In this document: piece after piece, positions 30,398 to 41,600 of the stretch
How positions within the stretch are numbered: position 1 is the stretch's first letter
Layout: each line of letters opens with the position of its first letter
DNA from: Paralvinella palmiformis
Lineage: Eukaryota > Annelida > Polychaeta > Terebellida > Alvinellidae
Length of the DNA stretch: 64,000 nucleotides
Direction: 5' to 3'
Assembly (NCBI GenBank): GCA_025642065.1
Contig: JAODUP010000050.1
Span: 1-64,000, forward strand
Made by a program: the position numbers and the translations under genes
The notes under the pieces: generated by a model
Databases searched by the model: none
Told to the model about the DNA's origin: nothing
The model's input: only the letters and a program-made list of their open reading frames with translations

Positions 30398-30428
<31 letters not shown>

Positions 30429-30440
30429 ACACACAATACA

Positions 30441-30482
<42 letters not shown>
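30391..30482. repeat. (CT)n(TA)n microsatellite
   Basis: CT runs at about 30394-30418 and 30440-30461, then TA to 30482. It directly abuts the SINE head at 30481. Confidence 0.9.
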
Positions 30483-30612
30483 GCGGTAGCGTGTTGTACC
30501 ACAGATCACTACCACCCGTGTTCGAATCTCGGCGTAGGCATATTTGAAGGTTGTTTCATCATTAACTTTGTTTCATTATCTTTGGAGGTCGTAAAACATC
30601 AATCATCATCAC
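30481..30612 (+). mobile_element. tRNA-derived SINE (family 1), internally deleted
   Basis: GCGGTAGCGTG head, CCGTGTTCGAATCTCGGCGT B-box and TTCATTATCTTTGGAGGTCG run straight into TAAAACATCAATCATCATC. The CGGCCCATTTAGCC...AAAGTGGCC part is missing, a clean internal deletion of about 50 bases. Confidence 0.8.
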
Positions 30613-30899
30613 ATTATTTCTTTGTCTATCAGAAAGTCACCTTCAGAACCCAAGAATGTCATCCAGCCAGATACTATTGCAGTAGTCTATGTCCCGGCTC
30701 AGGTAATATGACTATCGTGCATTTGATGTGACCACTCTGCATTACGTGGAATAAGTTGCCGGAGGATATATAATGTTATATGCAGCATATTAAGTTTTCA
30801 CTGTCCAGTGATATTGAATGATAGTTGCCAGTAAAGGTAATTTATTAAAGCCGTGTTGCTGTAATTATTATTATTATAGCATTTCTCCCCCCCCCCTCT

Positions 30900-30947
30900 C
30901 TGTGCGCGCGCGCGCGTGTGTGTGTGAACACGCGCGCGTGTGTGAAC
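30900..30947. repeat. alternating CG/TG tracts (Z-DNA-prone)
   Basis: TGTGCGCGCGCGCGCGTGTG followed by TGAACACGCGCGCGTGTGTG: alternating purine-pyrimidine DNA rich in CpG, preceded by a C-run. CpG runs this long are unusual in the surrounding AT-rich sequence. Confidence 0.85.
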
Positions 30948-31427
30948 AACCTTTTGATTATAACTGTTGATTATTATTATTAAACATACCCATCTTCAGA
31001 GAGCCAACATCGACTGAACAAAAAAGACAGCAGACATGAAAAATGTACAAAGTTCTGTTTATTGAAGGAACCTATACTGGAGTATATTATGTGTTTCTCT
31101 AATAGAGATCAGAAGTGCTTAGATTTCATTATGTTAATTTACGTCATTGATTGCCAGTTTTATCGTTTTAAGGCATACGTCTATTGGAACGATCTCTTCG
31201 CGGAAATATTACAGCCATTTAAAGCCGTACAGTCGTTGAACTGTAATTATTATTTTTTAATTAGATCTAGTGGTTCGGTGAACAGACGGATTAAATTTGG
31301 ATGTTCGCGTACATCAGGATGATTTCTTTTTCTAAATAAATTATTGCCACAAAAAAGAGGATTTTTGATCGGTCATAGACGGGGGGAAGTACATGTTTGA
31401 ATTGTTATTATCATAACGGTTAAAAAG

Positions 31428-31600
31428 TATGAAACCGCTAGATGTCAGCACTTGCCGGACACATATCCTCTCTCAGACTATGGGTTCGAATCTGGCAGAC
31501 GCCTCTCTCCCTAAGGAATCATGCCTTGGTCGTATGTCTGAATAGTTTCATTTCAAATGTATTGAACTAATACAAGTAGGTTCGCACTAATTAAAAACAA
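31428..31600 (+). mobile_element. tRNA-like SINE fragment (family 4)
   Basis: GCTAGATGTCAGCACTTGCC, then the B-box GGGTTCGAATCTGGCAG, then TCATGCCTTGGTCGTATGTC. The last block resembles 21890-21920. It is a repeated element and not a tRNA gene: no cloverleaf 3' half follows. Confidence 0.45.
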
Positions 31601-31679
31601 TACAAAATATAAACACGATCAACCACGTATTAAATAATCCCGTTCACAGTGCTATTGAATAAACTATAACTCGTTTGTG

Positions 31680-31862
31680 GGACGCCTCCGTGGCCTAACT
31701 GGTAGCGCGGTAGGCCACAGATCTATGGGATCTGGGTTCGAACCCCGACCGGCCTATGTGAAAAGGGTGTTTCATCTTTCACTTCGCCTCATTACCTTTG
31801 GATGTCGCTCGGCCCATATAGCCTACATTGTGCACAAAAGAGGCCGTAAAACAGCAACATTT
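31680..31862 (+). mobile_element. tRNA-derived SINE (family 1)
   Basis: GACGCCTCCGTGGCCTAACT head, TGGGTTCGAACCCCGAC B-box, body TTCATCTTTCACTTCGCCTC, and GCACAAAAGAGGCCGTAAAA end. The head keeps the closest tRNA-like promoter of all copies here. Confidence 0.88.
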
Positions 31863-32576
31863 ACATAACTCAATTTGAAGTCAGACACAAACCGGATGTT
31901 CCTGAAGTCTGACGTCACTAGGTATAAGCTGGTTGTATGACACAGATATTAGAATGTAAACAAGCGTCAGCCAAGCATATCATGACACGAGAAAACGTAT
32001 TTACGAATATTACAGTATAGTTTTATTTATTTTTATTTACCTGGTATGTTATTGAAAGGGCCATAGAAAACTATATAGATAAATTCATTATGAATATCGT
32101 GTTGTACTCTAAGTGTCTACCGAGCTGTCAAATTTATGTAAATGAACCGAGTACTGCTTCAGTTAGTAGGTTGGGCACGGGGGGGGGGGGTTAAGGTCAA
32201 GAACATGGCCACATGATCCTTGTGCAGGTTGACGTCAATGCACATGACTTTCTCTTTCCCGCCACACGAGCTGATACCGAAGGAAGTCGTAATGGCGATC
32301 TTCCGGTGAACTCTTCACTCTGTTTTCGTTTAAGCATTTTTATCCCGTTTGCGTCATTTTGCTCATGACGTCACTAGAGCCAGATATCCCAGGATGTTAA
32401 TTTAGTTCCTTCAGTGAACTGGGCATTTTTATTTTGTCGAGTGCATAATTTACAATAATGACAAAACGCAAATATAAATGGGAAATATGTGCATAGATAG
32501 TCAAATGATTCCATCTTGAAAGTGTATGTGCGCGCACACGCATATATATATATATATATATAATAAAAATTGTATA

Positions 32577-35225
32577 TTTAATAAAGCGCCCTTACTAGCA
32601 GGAGCCATTCAAAGGCGCTGTACAAATAATATGTAATATAATACTACCCCAAATAATGTCTATAAAAACCCTGTAATGATTTAAAAGATATTAATTATTT
32701 ATCTGTGAAAGCGACCTTAAATAGGTGTGTTTTTAGAAGAGACTTAAAATTTCCAAGAGACGACGAATTTCTAATATTTGCCGGCAACTTATTCCACAAA
32801 TTGGGGGCTGCAACACTAAACGACAATCACCATATGACTTGAGCGAGACACTGGCACCTGCAGTATTCTGACGGGATGACCTGATTTTTCGGGATGACTT
32901 TCTAATGGAAACCATTCACACAGGTACCCCCAAAATTTTAATAGATTTATGTTATTAAAAATTTTAAAATGGATACGCTGTCTAACAGGTAGAATGTTTT
33001 TTGAAAAATTTGGGGGTAATAACTAATATGATCATATTTTTAGTATTTGTTACAATGCGAGCTGCATTTTGAATTGCTGAAGCGATTAATGTTATAATCA
33101 GATATGCCAATAACGGGGAGTTACAATAGCATAGTTTCAAAGGCATGAACTACAGTTACAAGTGATTCTTGGTCAAGAATGTTTTTAAACAGTGGATGTT
33201 CTTAAGATGGTATAGGAGCTCGGCAAAATTTTACTGTTCACTTTTAATACATTGGTCAAAAATAACCCCAGATTTTTTATGACCCATTAGGGGTAATCAA
33301 GATGTCCCCATCTGTAATGCTGGTGTTTTAGGGATTTGGGTGATGCCAAAATAAAAATTTTTTTTATTACTTTAGTTTTAGAAGATTTTGAGTCATCCAT
33401 AGCGGATATCGGCAATACAAGTTCTAAATTCTTCAAGGAAGAGGAAAAATTTAACTCATTGCGGATCCAGTGATATATACAGCTGTGTGTCATCAGCATA
33501 CAAGTGATATTTAATCCCATATCGCTGGCAATGATCCCAAGAGGAGGGTATACTTTGGGAAAAACCAGAGGACCAAGAACTAACCCTGGTACACCAGATA
33601 ACAAAACTGAATGTCAGATAAAAACCATGAACAGACACTTGGGGAGCGTTGTTCTGGATAGGATCTAAACCATTCAAGTACTCTACCTGACAGCCCAAAA
33701 CATGTCTTTTAACCTGAAAAAGTACATTTGGTCAACTGTATCAAATGCAGCAGACAGGTCCAAAGAACAAGTTTTACTGGTTTCCCTTGATCAATTGAAT
33801 AAAAAAATTTTTTTACTAAAAAAGGTTTTTTTCCAGTGCTGTGACCACTTTTATAGGCAGACTGTAGTGATTCATTAAGGTTATTATTGATTAAATATTT
33901 GTTTAATGGAAAGCAACTGCCTTTTTATAACTTTAGATAAAAAATTTAAAATTTGAAACAGGTCTGTAATTTTTTAGAATATTACAGTCCATAGTGTGGT
34001 TTTTTATTAATGGACAACAGCTTTCATGGGTCTTGGGAAAACCCCGAGATAATGATTTATTAACTATATTTGTAATTGGGGTTTTTCAGAACATCCAACA
34101 ACTTTTACAAGCCATGTAGGCAAGGGAAGCCGGCATTAGATGACTTTTTCAGCAACTGTCTGATATCAGTCTCTGTAAAAGGCTCAAATGTATCCATCAA
34201 ATATCAGGACTCTTCTACCTTACCCTGTGATAAGGTGCTGGACTGGAACCCATATGTATATTTAATATTTTTTGACAGAAGAAGTTATTAAAACAATGGG
34301 CCATATCTTTTCTAGTTGATATTATTTGGGAGGACAGTTTGACTTTTATGTAATACTTTATTCACAACACTGAAAACAGTCCTTTGATTTCCCCTTGGGT
34401 GCTTTGATCTTTTTATTATAGTATTCAGATTTAGCAGAGGCAAGGGTATTTTTAACAAGACTTTTACTGACCTTGAACATTTCAAAATGAACACACAAAC
34501 TGGTCCTGATCCACAACCGCTCACAATACCTTCTGTGTCTCTTTGCAGCCTGTATGATCTTATTATACCATGGAAGCATTGGTCTGCTTGGCATTTCCTT
34601 TGTCCTTAAAGGTGCATGTTGATCACAATGTCTCTCAATGTATTTTCAAAAGACCACCAATATCCCCATCTCCGGTGGATCCCAAAACCAGAGAAGAGAC
34701 TCGCAATCAGCAAGAAAAGCCTCCTTGTCAATTGACTTGTATCTTTATATGAAATATCTTTAGCTGAAACAGATTGTTTCTGTAAAATACATTTAAAGTC
34801 AACAAGGAAATGATCAGACAGCATGGAAGACACAGACACACCTTTAATCAAATTGCATCATCACGGGAGATGACAAGATCTAAGATGTGACCATGTCTGT
34901 GTGTTCTTTCAAAAGGCCTGAGATTGGCAGATCTAAGAATGTCAGCCAGTTGTTTGGTATCTCATTCCCCTGGCAATCCCAATGTATATTGAAATCACCT
35001 AAGATCAACAGATGACCACTGTTGGTAGCAAGAGAGTCAACAAATTCCGAAAATTCCTTGAAGAAATTGTGTTTGGCCATTTTTTTGTGGGGTGTAATGG
35101 GGTTGTCCAAACTTTGGATGTTTTCCACTACGTGGGCGCATCGCTAAACAAATGGTATTATCACCATAGGGTCGTAATGCAAGCAACTGATCTCTACTAT
35201 AATTCATTATAATTATAGAAATAAA
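32577..35225 (-). mobile_element. L2/CR1-like LINE, decayed ORF2
   Basis: Minus-strand remains of one retrotransposon ORF in order: endonuclease N-terminus (about 35215-35130), the endonuclease catalytic block LLILGDFNIHWD (about 35010), a linker with PWYNKIIQAAKRHRR (about 34570), reverse transcriptase with GLVLGPLVFP (about 33575) and YADDTQLYIS (about 33490), then the C-terminal LWNKLPANIRN / FKSLLKTHLF block (about 32800-32730). It ends in a GCGCTTTATTAAAT tail. Frames are broken many times, so it is inactive. Confidence 0.82.
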
Positions 35226-35574
35226 ATAAGTGAAAAATTTAAATAAAAAAAAAAAAAAAACATACACAAGCAAAAACCGAGTTTTATGGGAAACACTGGA
35301 GCGGGCGATAATATAGGGCGTCAAATGAGCAGTTAAAAAGAAAATACAAGAAATACAAAATAACTAAATATAATCAATTTATATTAATATAAATTAAATC
35401 TATATTACATAATATGTAAAATACACCAGTGTCACTGGTGTAACTTATCTAATAGCTGAACTTCCGAGAAATATTCCGGTGCCATTACATCGAGAGCCGG
35501 TCATACTTCTCTCTCTGAATATCTACCATACCGTTACCTATTTGATACTTCTTGATGCTCCACCAGGAACATAT

Positions 35575-35693
35575 GGCTTCCTGGCGAACATTTGGACGTG
35601 GCTTAACTTTAGCGCGGTTGGCCACAGATCTTTAGAACCTGGGTTCGACACCTGGCCGAATTGTGCTAGTAGGGTGTTTCATCTCTCACCTCA
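35575..35693 (+). mobile_element. tRNA-derived SINE (family 1), 3'-truncated
   Basis: GCGCGGTTGGCCACAGATC and the B-box CTGGGTTCGACACCTGGCC are clear; the body stops after GTGTTTCATCTCTCACCTC, then a (TA)n tract at 35709-35749 follows. Confidence 0.7.
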
Positions 35694-35705
35694 ATTTTTT
35701 TTTTA

Positions 35706-35752
<47 letters not shown>

Positions 35753-35884
35753 AGCAAGGTAGAAATTCCTTTATTATATTGCTGTATCTAGATGGATATT
35801 TTGTCTGCAAAATATTTCTCCTTAAAAGTTTACGTCAGTACTTTGTATATTCTCGATATCAGTCACACCTGTGGGACAAATCGC

Positions 35885-35965
35885 TGAGTGGTGAATGTCT
35901 AGAAAAACATCCAACAAACTCTGGTGCGGGTCGGATTCGAACGCCAAATTTCGGTAATTTAACCT
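35885..35965 (-). mobile_element. tRNA-derived SINE fragment (family 2)
   Basis: AAAACATCCAACAAACTCTG then GTCGGATTCGAACGCC, the same layout as 5555-5665 and 50305-50400. Confidence 0.5.
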
Positions 35966-36205
35966 TAAACGTCAATGTTCCGGATCTGTCATAATCGTGC
36001 CAAAAACGAACTCCTGCGTACCGTATTGTCATGCCTCTAGTAAGCGATATAAACATTTAAGTTGGAATGTGTTGGCCGCGGGATGAAACGCTGAGAAAGC
36101 GTTAGGTAATTTTAATTCGAAATGACAATCTGCGAGTCAAATTTTTATAATTAGTGTCTGTGTAAAGGATTGACTGAAACAGTGAAAGGCGCAAATAAAG
36201 TGTAA

Positions 36206-36253
36206 TTTACCAATATTATTATCCATCAGATCATAGATAATAATATTGGTAAA
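36206..36253. repeat. perfect 18-bp inverted repeat with 12-base loop
   Basis: TTTACCAATATTATTATC (36206-36223) is exactly complementary to GATAATAATATTGGTAAA (36236-36253). The AAATAAAGTGTAATTTACCA flank is then repeated just downstream (36252 on). It could be a cruciform or remnant of a small MITE. Confidence 0.85.
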
Positions 36254-36667
36254 TAAAGTGTAATTTACCATATTATTATATCCATAAATAATAAATTAAA
36301 TTTACCAATATACTGGACTCTATTCTTCTTCTTTTCGTTAAATATAATTTTAGTGTGATTTACTATGAACACCACATTTTAACAGTCTTTGTTACGTGCA
36401 GTGAATATTATTGTACTATGGTTTACAATGTTGAATACCACACTTTACTATCATTTATAAATTAGCAATGACGGACGATTAGCATATAGTTATTATCTGA
36501 TTTTCAGTTTTGGAATACAATTTTTCAACAGTGCCGGCTTTTTCGGTGTCGAAGCAGAGTTAAACGGTACACAGAAGTTAGTTTTTGGCATGATTATAAC
36601 AGATCCGGAACAATGACGTTTAAGGTTAAAATGGCGGCAATATTCCGGTATTATCGCTCAGCGGACC

Positions 36668-36720
36668 CCTATAAATCCCACAATGCAAAGCGCAGCTAGT
36701 TTGTTTTGGTTTGTGACGTC
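36668..36720 (+). promoter_or_regulatory. candidate promoter: TATA-like box plus CRE
   Basis: CCCTATAAATCC at about 36668 lies upstream of a perfect TGACGTCA (CREB/ATF site) at 36713-36720. It could serve a gene reading rightwards into the receptor-like locus. This is consensus matching only. Confidence 0.25.
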
Positions 36721-37757
36721 ATCATGCTTATTCACTCAACTAATCAACAATCGATGCTATGAGTAAAAATTTATGTTCAGATTGTTTCAAGTGTTATACA
36801 TCAGTCAAGATGAGTTGGTATTAAGTACGTCGTTTTGGGTTATAATTAACTACTTTAATGTTGTGAAATATATATACATGTGTATATAAAGAAGTCATTC
36901 ATCCATCACGAACAATTTGTTATAACAAACCAGATTGTTGTGTAATAGAATGTTTGTAGTCGATCGTATATTGTATTTATTCCGGTACACGTCCGTATAT
37001 AGTGAGCCTCTTCAACTTTACGTATGCGTAGGTTTATTAATTTTTCAAAATAGTTTTAATTATTATGTAAACTAACAACCAAAAGGTTTAGAGACAGTCT
37101 TCGAAAATGTTATGCAATTATTATTAATACATTTTATGTCTCAATTACATGTATGTAACATATAATTTTATCACGAATTACACATTTGTCAGAGTCGCTG
37201 TAACGAATCGAATAGTCACATAATGCGTCGGTATAATGAGATGTCGGTATGATCAGGTTTGGATCCGTTGAGAGTAACTGTCTCTTTCAGCGCATCGCTT
37301 CACCCAGTGTCCCCAAACCAGCGAGGCGCAGAAAGCAACTAGAAATGTTTGATGTTACCAGCTCATACAGTAAACATTTACTTTTCTTGTTGGTGTGAAG
37401 AAAATCTGTTTAAACCTGAGTTAATCTCGCTATTTGGACTAAAACGGCTAGATCTTCGTTTGCTGAATCTGTTTAACGATAAGGTAACATATCTGGACAA
37501 TATTGATTAAATTTGTACCACACACACACACACACACACGCACGCAGACACACACACACACACACGGATAAATAGAGAGAGAGAGAGACACACACTGATA
37601 TCCTTATATTTCACATGATATACAAAACACTAATGTTTACTTCTTTTTGTCAGTCTACAAGCTGACGATTTTGTTGTGAATTATAGGTTTCTTTTGAACC
37701 ACATCAAATTACTGCTGTTGTATCAAAGTGGTTATTTTGTATATAATAATAATAAGT
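36721..37757. other. non-coding stretch before the receptor-like gene
   Basis: No supported exon. It contains CA and GA microsatellites (about 37519-37595). About 37596-37660 resembles 38290-38375 (AACACTA[A/T]TGTTTACTTCT, TGTCAGTCTA), a local duplication. Confidence 0.35.
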
Positions 37758-37953
37758 ATTGATGATGATGATGATGATTGGTGTTTTACGGCCACTTTTG
37801 TGCACATGGTAGGCTAAATGGGCCGAGCGACCTCCAAAGGTAATGAAGCGAAGCCAAGGATGGTTTAACCTTCAGATATGCCCACGCCGGGATTCGAACA
37901 CGGGTGGTAGTGATCTATGGTCCAACGCGCTACCGCTAGATCACGGAAGCGCC
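37758..37953 (-). mobile_element. tRNA-derived SINE (family 1), full length
   Basis: Minus orientation: GGCGCTTCCGTGATCTAGCG head, GTGTTCGAATCCCGGCGTGG B-box region, CGCTCGGCCCATTTAGCC, and a GCACAAAAGTGGCCGTAAAA end with a (ATC)n tail at 37758-37776. Confidence 0.9.
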
Positions 37954-37963
37954 CAATAATAAG

Positions 37964-37965
<2 letters not shown>

Positions 37966-38002
<37 letters not shown>

Positions 38003-38175
38003 TTGTTTAACCACACGCACGTCTTACTTACTACGAGCTGTGGTGTCATATGGTGCTTTTATACGTGCTTCCGTTTTCTGTATGTACTCTACATACAACC
38101 ACTCACCTGTTGGCGTAACACATTTGTCACACACAAAAAGCACCTTAATTATTTCCCACATGTTGATGAGTAGCC

Positions 38176-38226
<51 letters not shown>

Positions 38227-38282
38227 CTGTGTGTGTCATAACACACATACATATATATGTGTATGTGTGTATGTCGTAACAC
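37966..38282. repeat. TA and TG microsatellites
   Basis: TA tract 37966-37998, TA then TG tract 38178-38232, then TGTGTATG variants to about 38282. Long frames on both strands are artefacts. Confidence 0.92.
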
Positions 38283-38414
38283 ACATACACACACTATCTG
38301 ATACATTCATATTTTACCAGATATATATAAAACACTATTGTTTACTTCTGTTGTCAGTCTAATGGCTGACGGCTACAGGTTGTTATTCTGGAGAAGAGTA
38401 CTTGTTGTTGTCTA

Positions 38415-38509
38415 ATCTAACAAGTTCGGGATTATCAAACGTATCTGGATCTTAACAACCGGCTGCTTATTGGCTGTTTGTTTGTTGACTGTCGCCGACC
38501 AGAACAATG
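38415..38509 (+). other. candidate signal-peptide exon, phase unresolved
   Basis: One frame reads KFGIIKRIWILTTGCLL then AVCLLTVADQNN: basic n-region, hydrophobic core and a plausible cleavage site, ending at a good donor (G|GTAAGT). It has no ATG: an in-frame TAA lies just upstream. Its phase 1 end would put TAG at the start of the next exon. Either a further exon or start lies elsewhere, the locus is frameshifted, or the resemblance is chance. Confidence 0.25.
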
Positions 38510-38617
38510 GTAAGTTTATTTAGACGTTAATAGTATTTTAGTCGGATGATCATATTGTCTAATTTTCTATCAATTATCTTTTATTATGAGTGACCTGTTA
38601 AACAATTCCTTTTCCAG

Positions 38618-41600
38618 ACGTCTAGGATCAACTTTTCAAGAACCACATCATATTGGATGAACAAGTCCACCCCTACAATCACCACCACCACCACTACTAC
38701 CACCACTACCATCGGCAATTCCGCAACCACTACATCTTCTAGTCACCATTCAAGTACAGTTCAATTATCGACGAAAGCGACACCTAGTGGTAAGCATAGG
38801 TAATGTTTAGCCACATTACAATACAATTATAGTAGTTTGTGAGGCTAACCCGTCATGGGTGACTTAACTCGTTCTTTATTTCCCTGGGTCACGTGTAGAG
38901 TTTCAGGATCGCCACCGTGACTCCGTTTATAATTTCTGCTGATTATGTTCTGGAACTAAAACCCCAGTTTTTCTTGTTGGTGTCCAGTAAGCGTATTAGG
39001 AGATTATTGTCCAACTTTGTCCCTGAAAGAATAGTTATACAGATCAGATGATACACATTTAAGGCTAGCTTTTAATATGCTTGTCACATCATCAGCAAAA
39101 CCAAAAACCCGTTATTATAACTATATAGTTGGTATAATATATATTATGTCTGGTTTGTAAATGTAAATATATAGTCTTAACAGTGCCGAGGCTATGGCGT
39201 CATAACGGTCTGCTTTAGCACAGATGTCAATTTTCAAATAGCAATTAATTGTTTAACGTGGTGTCAGTTTACTATAAATTTAATGTTCAGGTGTAGAAAA
39301 ACCTTGAAAAATTCCCCCATCTATAATGTCACGGCCAGGATTCGAAGTTCCGGCCTCCCGAACAGCATGAAACATGAGTACGGAAGTCTCACGCTCTTAC
39401 CCACTAGTCCATAGAGGGGGTCTGATCTATCCTTATTGTTGTTGTTGGTGTGTATGTAAGGATCGTTCTGGAGAAGTGGGGTTATGATGTCTGGTAGGAA
39501 TGTTGATTTCCTTATGAGCAATGCTGCTAGATGATGGTCTGAAAGTTTGTAGTCTTTCGGGTGGAGATCACCTTTAAGTGTTCTTCGGTGTTTCGGGTAG
39601 GCTGAGCAGCAGGGTTGGTCAGTTTCAACCGCTCCCTGTTTTAGCTAGCCTGGCTTTTACTTTCCAAGTGGCTAATACTGGCTGATTGAAAATTTGATTG
39701 ATTGATTTCAATGTTTTGGATAACAAGAAGATAAGAACACTTTTACATATATTTATTCATAATCTCATTGAAATCTCACCAGTCAATTTCATCGTTGCCT
39801 CTCAGAAATCCATAGCATGTTACTAATTTAGCTGCTTTAGATCGTCCAAATCTATTTATCAATTTGGTCTGTATGACATTAAAGTTTGAGAAAACACATT
39901 CATGCTGGCATAGACATAAGATGGCAGGCAATTTGACACCATCCAGTATTAATTGCACCACACCTATCCACACATAACCACCGAACACTTGGTTTAGTTT
40001 TATGGATTCTAGACTTGTGCAGCATTGCTAGAGACATAGGTGAATTATCAGACATGAAGCTCAGTAAATCTGGGACAACCACACTTGGTTGCTGGAGTTT
40101 GGACCGTTTTGGTGTTCTTTTCTTTCAGTCGTAGAACTCTGTTACTAATATCATTTTGACACTCCTAACATTTAGCAGTCACAGTCTCGTCATCACCAAC
40201 ATCATAAAAGTTCCATATGACATCTTTTGGTTTCCCCATGTTGCAGCCAAATATGACACTTTATAACTGGTTTTAGAATGTATTACATTTTATGATTCAA
40301 GTTCTCTTTTCTCCCACCTTATATCCCTTTAAGCTGTATTGAAGCCACCCATGATGCTAACCATGTGTATCTATAATTTTACTTGAAAGATTAGCAGATA
40401 TCTTACTACAGTGCAATTATAAACACCAAAAACAACTAGAGATGGAGGATTAAGCGAAGCCATTGTCACTGCATGTACATGGTCAGCCACACATATATAA
40501 CATAAATATATATCTGTGGCTCAACAATCCGACCAAAAAAATATCAGCAATCAATCAGCCAGTAAAAGCCGGCTAAAACCAGTAAAAACCACCGGCCCGG
40601 CTAATACTCGTATTAGCCGGCTTTTGGCCAACCCCTGTCGGGCAGTTGAGCCGATAATGTACCGGGTCGTACACTTGTTGACAGTGTCGGCATAGTGTTA
40701 GGGGTGACGGGCCGTTGAAGTTTCTTGTGTAAGTCCATAAACGTTATCTTCTGAGTTGGATATCGGCCAGTCTGTTGTTAAGGTAATTATGTACAACTAC
40801 AGTGGTCTTCTGGTACCAATCCTTGGATGCTGATGTGTAGTCTGTGTAGATCGATTCGAGTTGATTAGATGTGAATCTGTCAACAAGATAGTTGAATGTG
40901 CCTGGGGTATGTTCGGCATATTCGATGACATCTAGGATCGTGGCTTCATTTGCTAGTTTATCGGCTCGGTCGTTGCCCTCAAGGTCAATGTGGCTTGGAA
41001 CCCAGTGGAGTATTACTTGGATTCCACGCTGCCAGAGCATTGATCCCGTGGTCTAGATTTATGTGATAATTTCCGGATAGGTGTGGAAATTGGCTGTGGT
41101 GATGACTGTTAGTGCGCCCATAGAGTCCGAGTGGATGATGACTCTTTAATGGATAGTCTGTCTCGGTATCCATATTAGTGTTGTTTTGACTGCGTGCAGC
41201 TCGGCTAAGGTGATCGGGATGTGGTTTGGGATTCTGCCTCTTATTTCTTCGTCTGTTTCTTTGATGAAGCAGGCCCAGGCTGTGGTCCCGTTAGCTTGGG
41301 AACTGGCGTCGGTGTAGATGTTGAGGGTTGGTATTGGGCTTTCATTCAAGTAGGCAATTATGTTAGTTATTTCTGTTGTTGCGCCTTCTGGGTCAACTTT
41401 CTTCTGGATGGGATTGTGTATGACTACTTGTATGGGTGGTTCTAACAATGGAACAGGTTTGTTTGACCATGGGGTGTAATTGGAGGTATCCCGATTTCTT
41501 TCTGAAGCCAAGTTGCCTTGATCGACCATGATGCGTCGTTAAAGACTCTAGGATCGTTTTGTGTTTCTTCTTGAGTTCTGTGTATAATGTCGGTCTGAAT

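Noticed and set aside
31680..31760. tRNA gene
   Set aside because: A and B boxes are present, but the sequence continues into the family 1 SINE body found in eight other places; the cloverleaf 3' half is missing.
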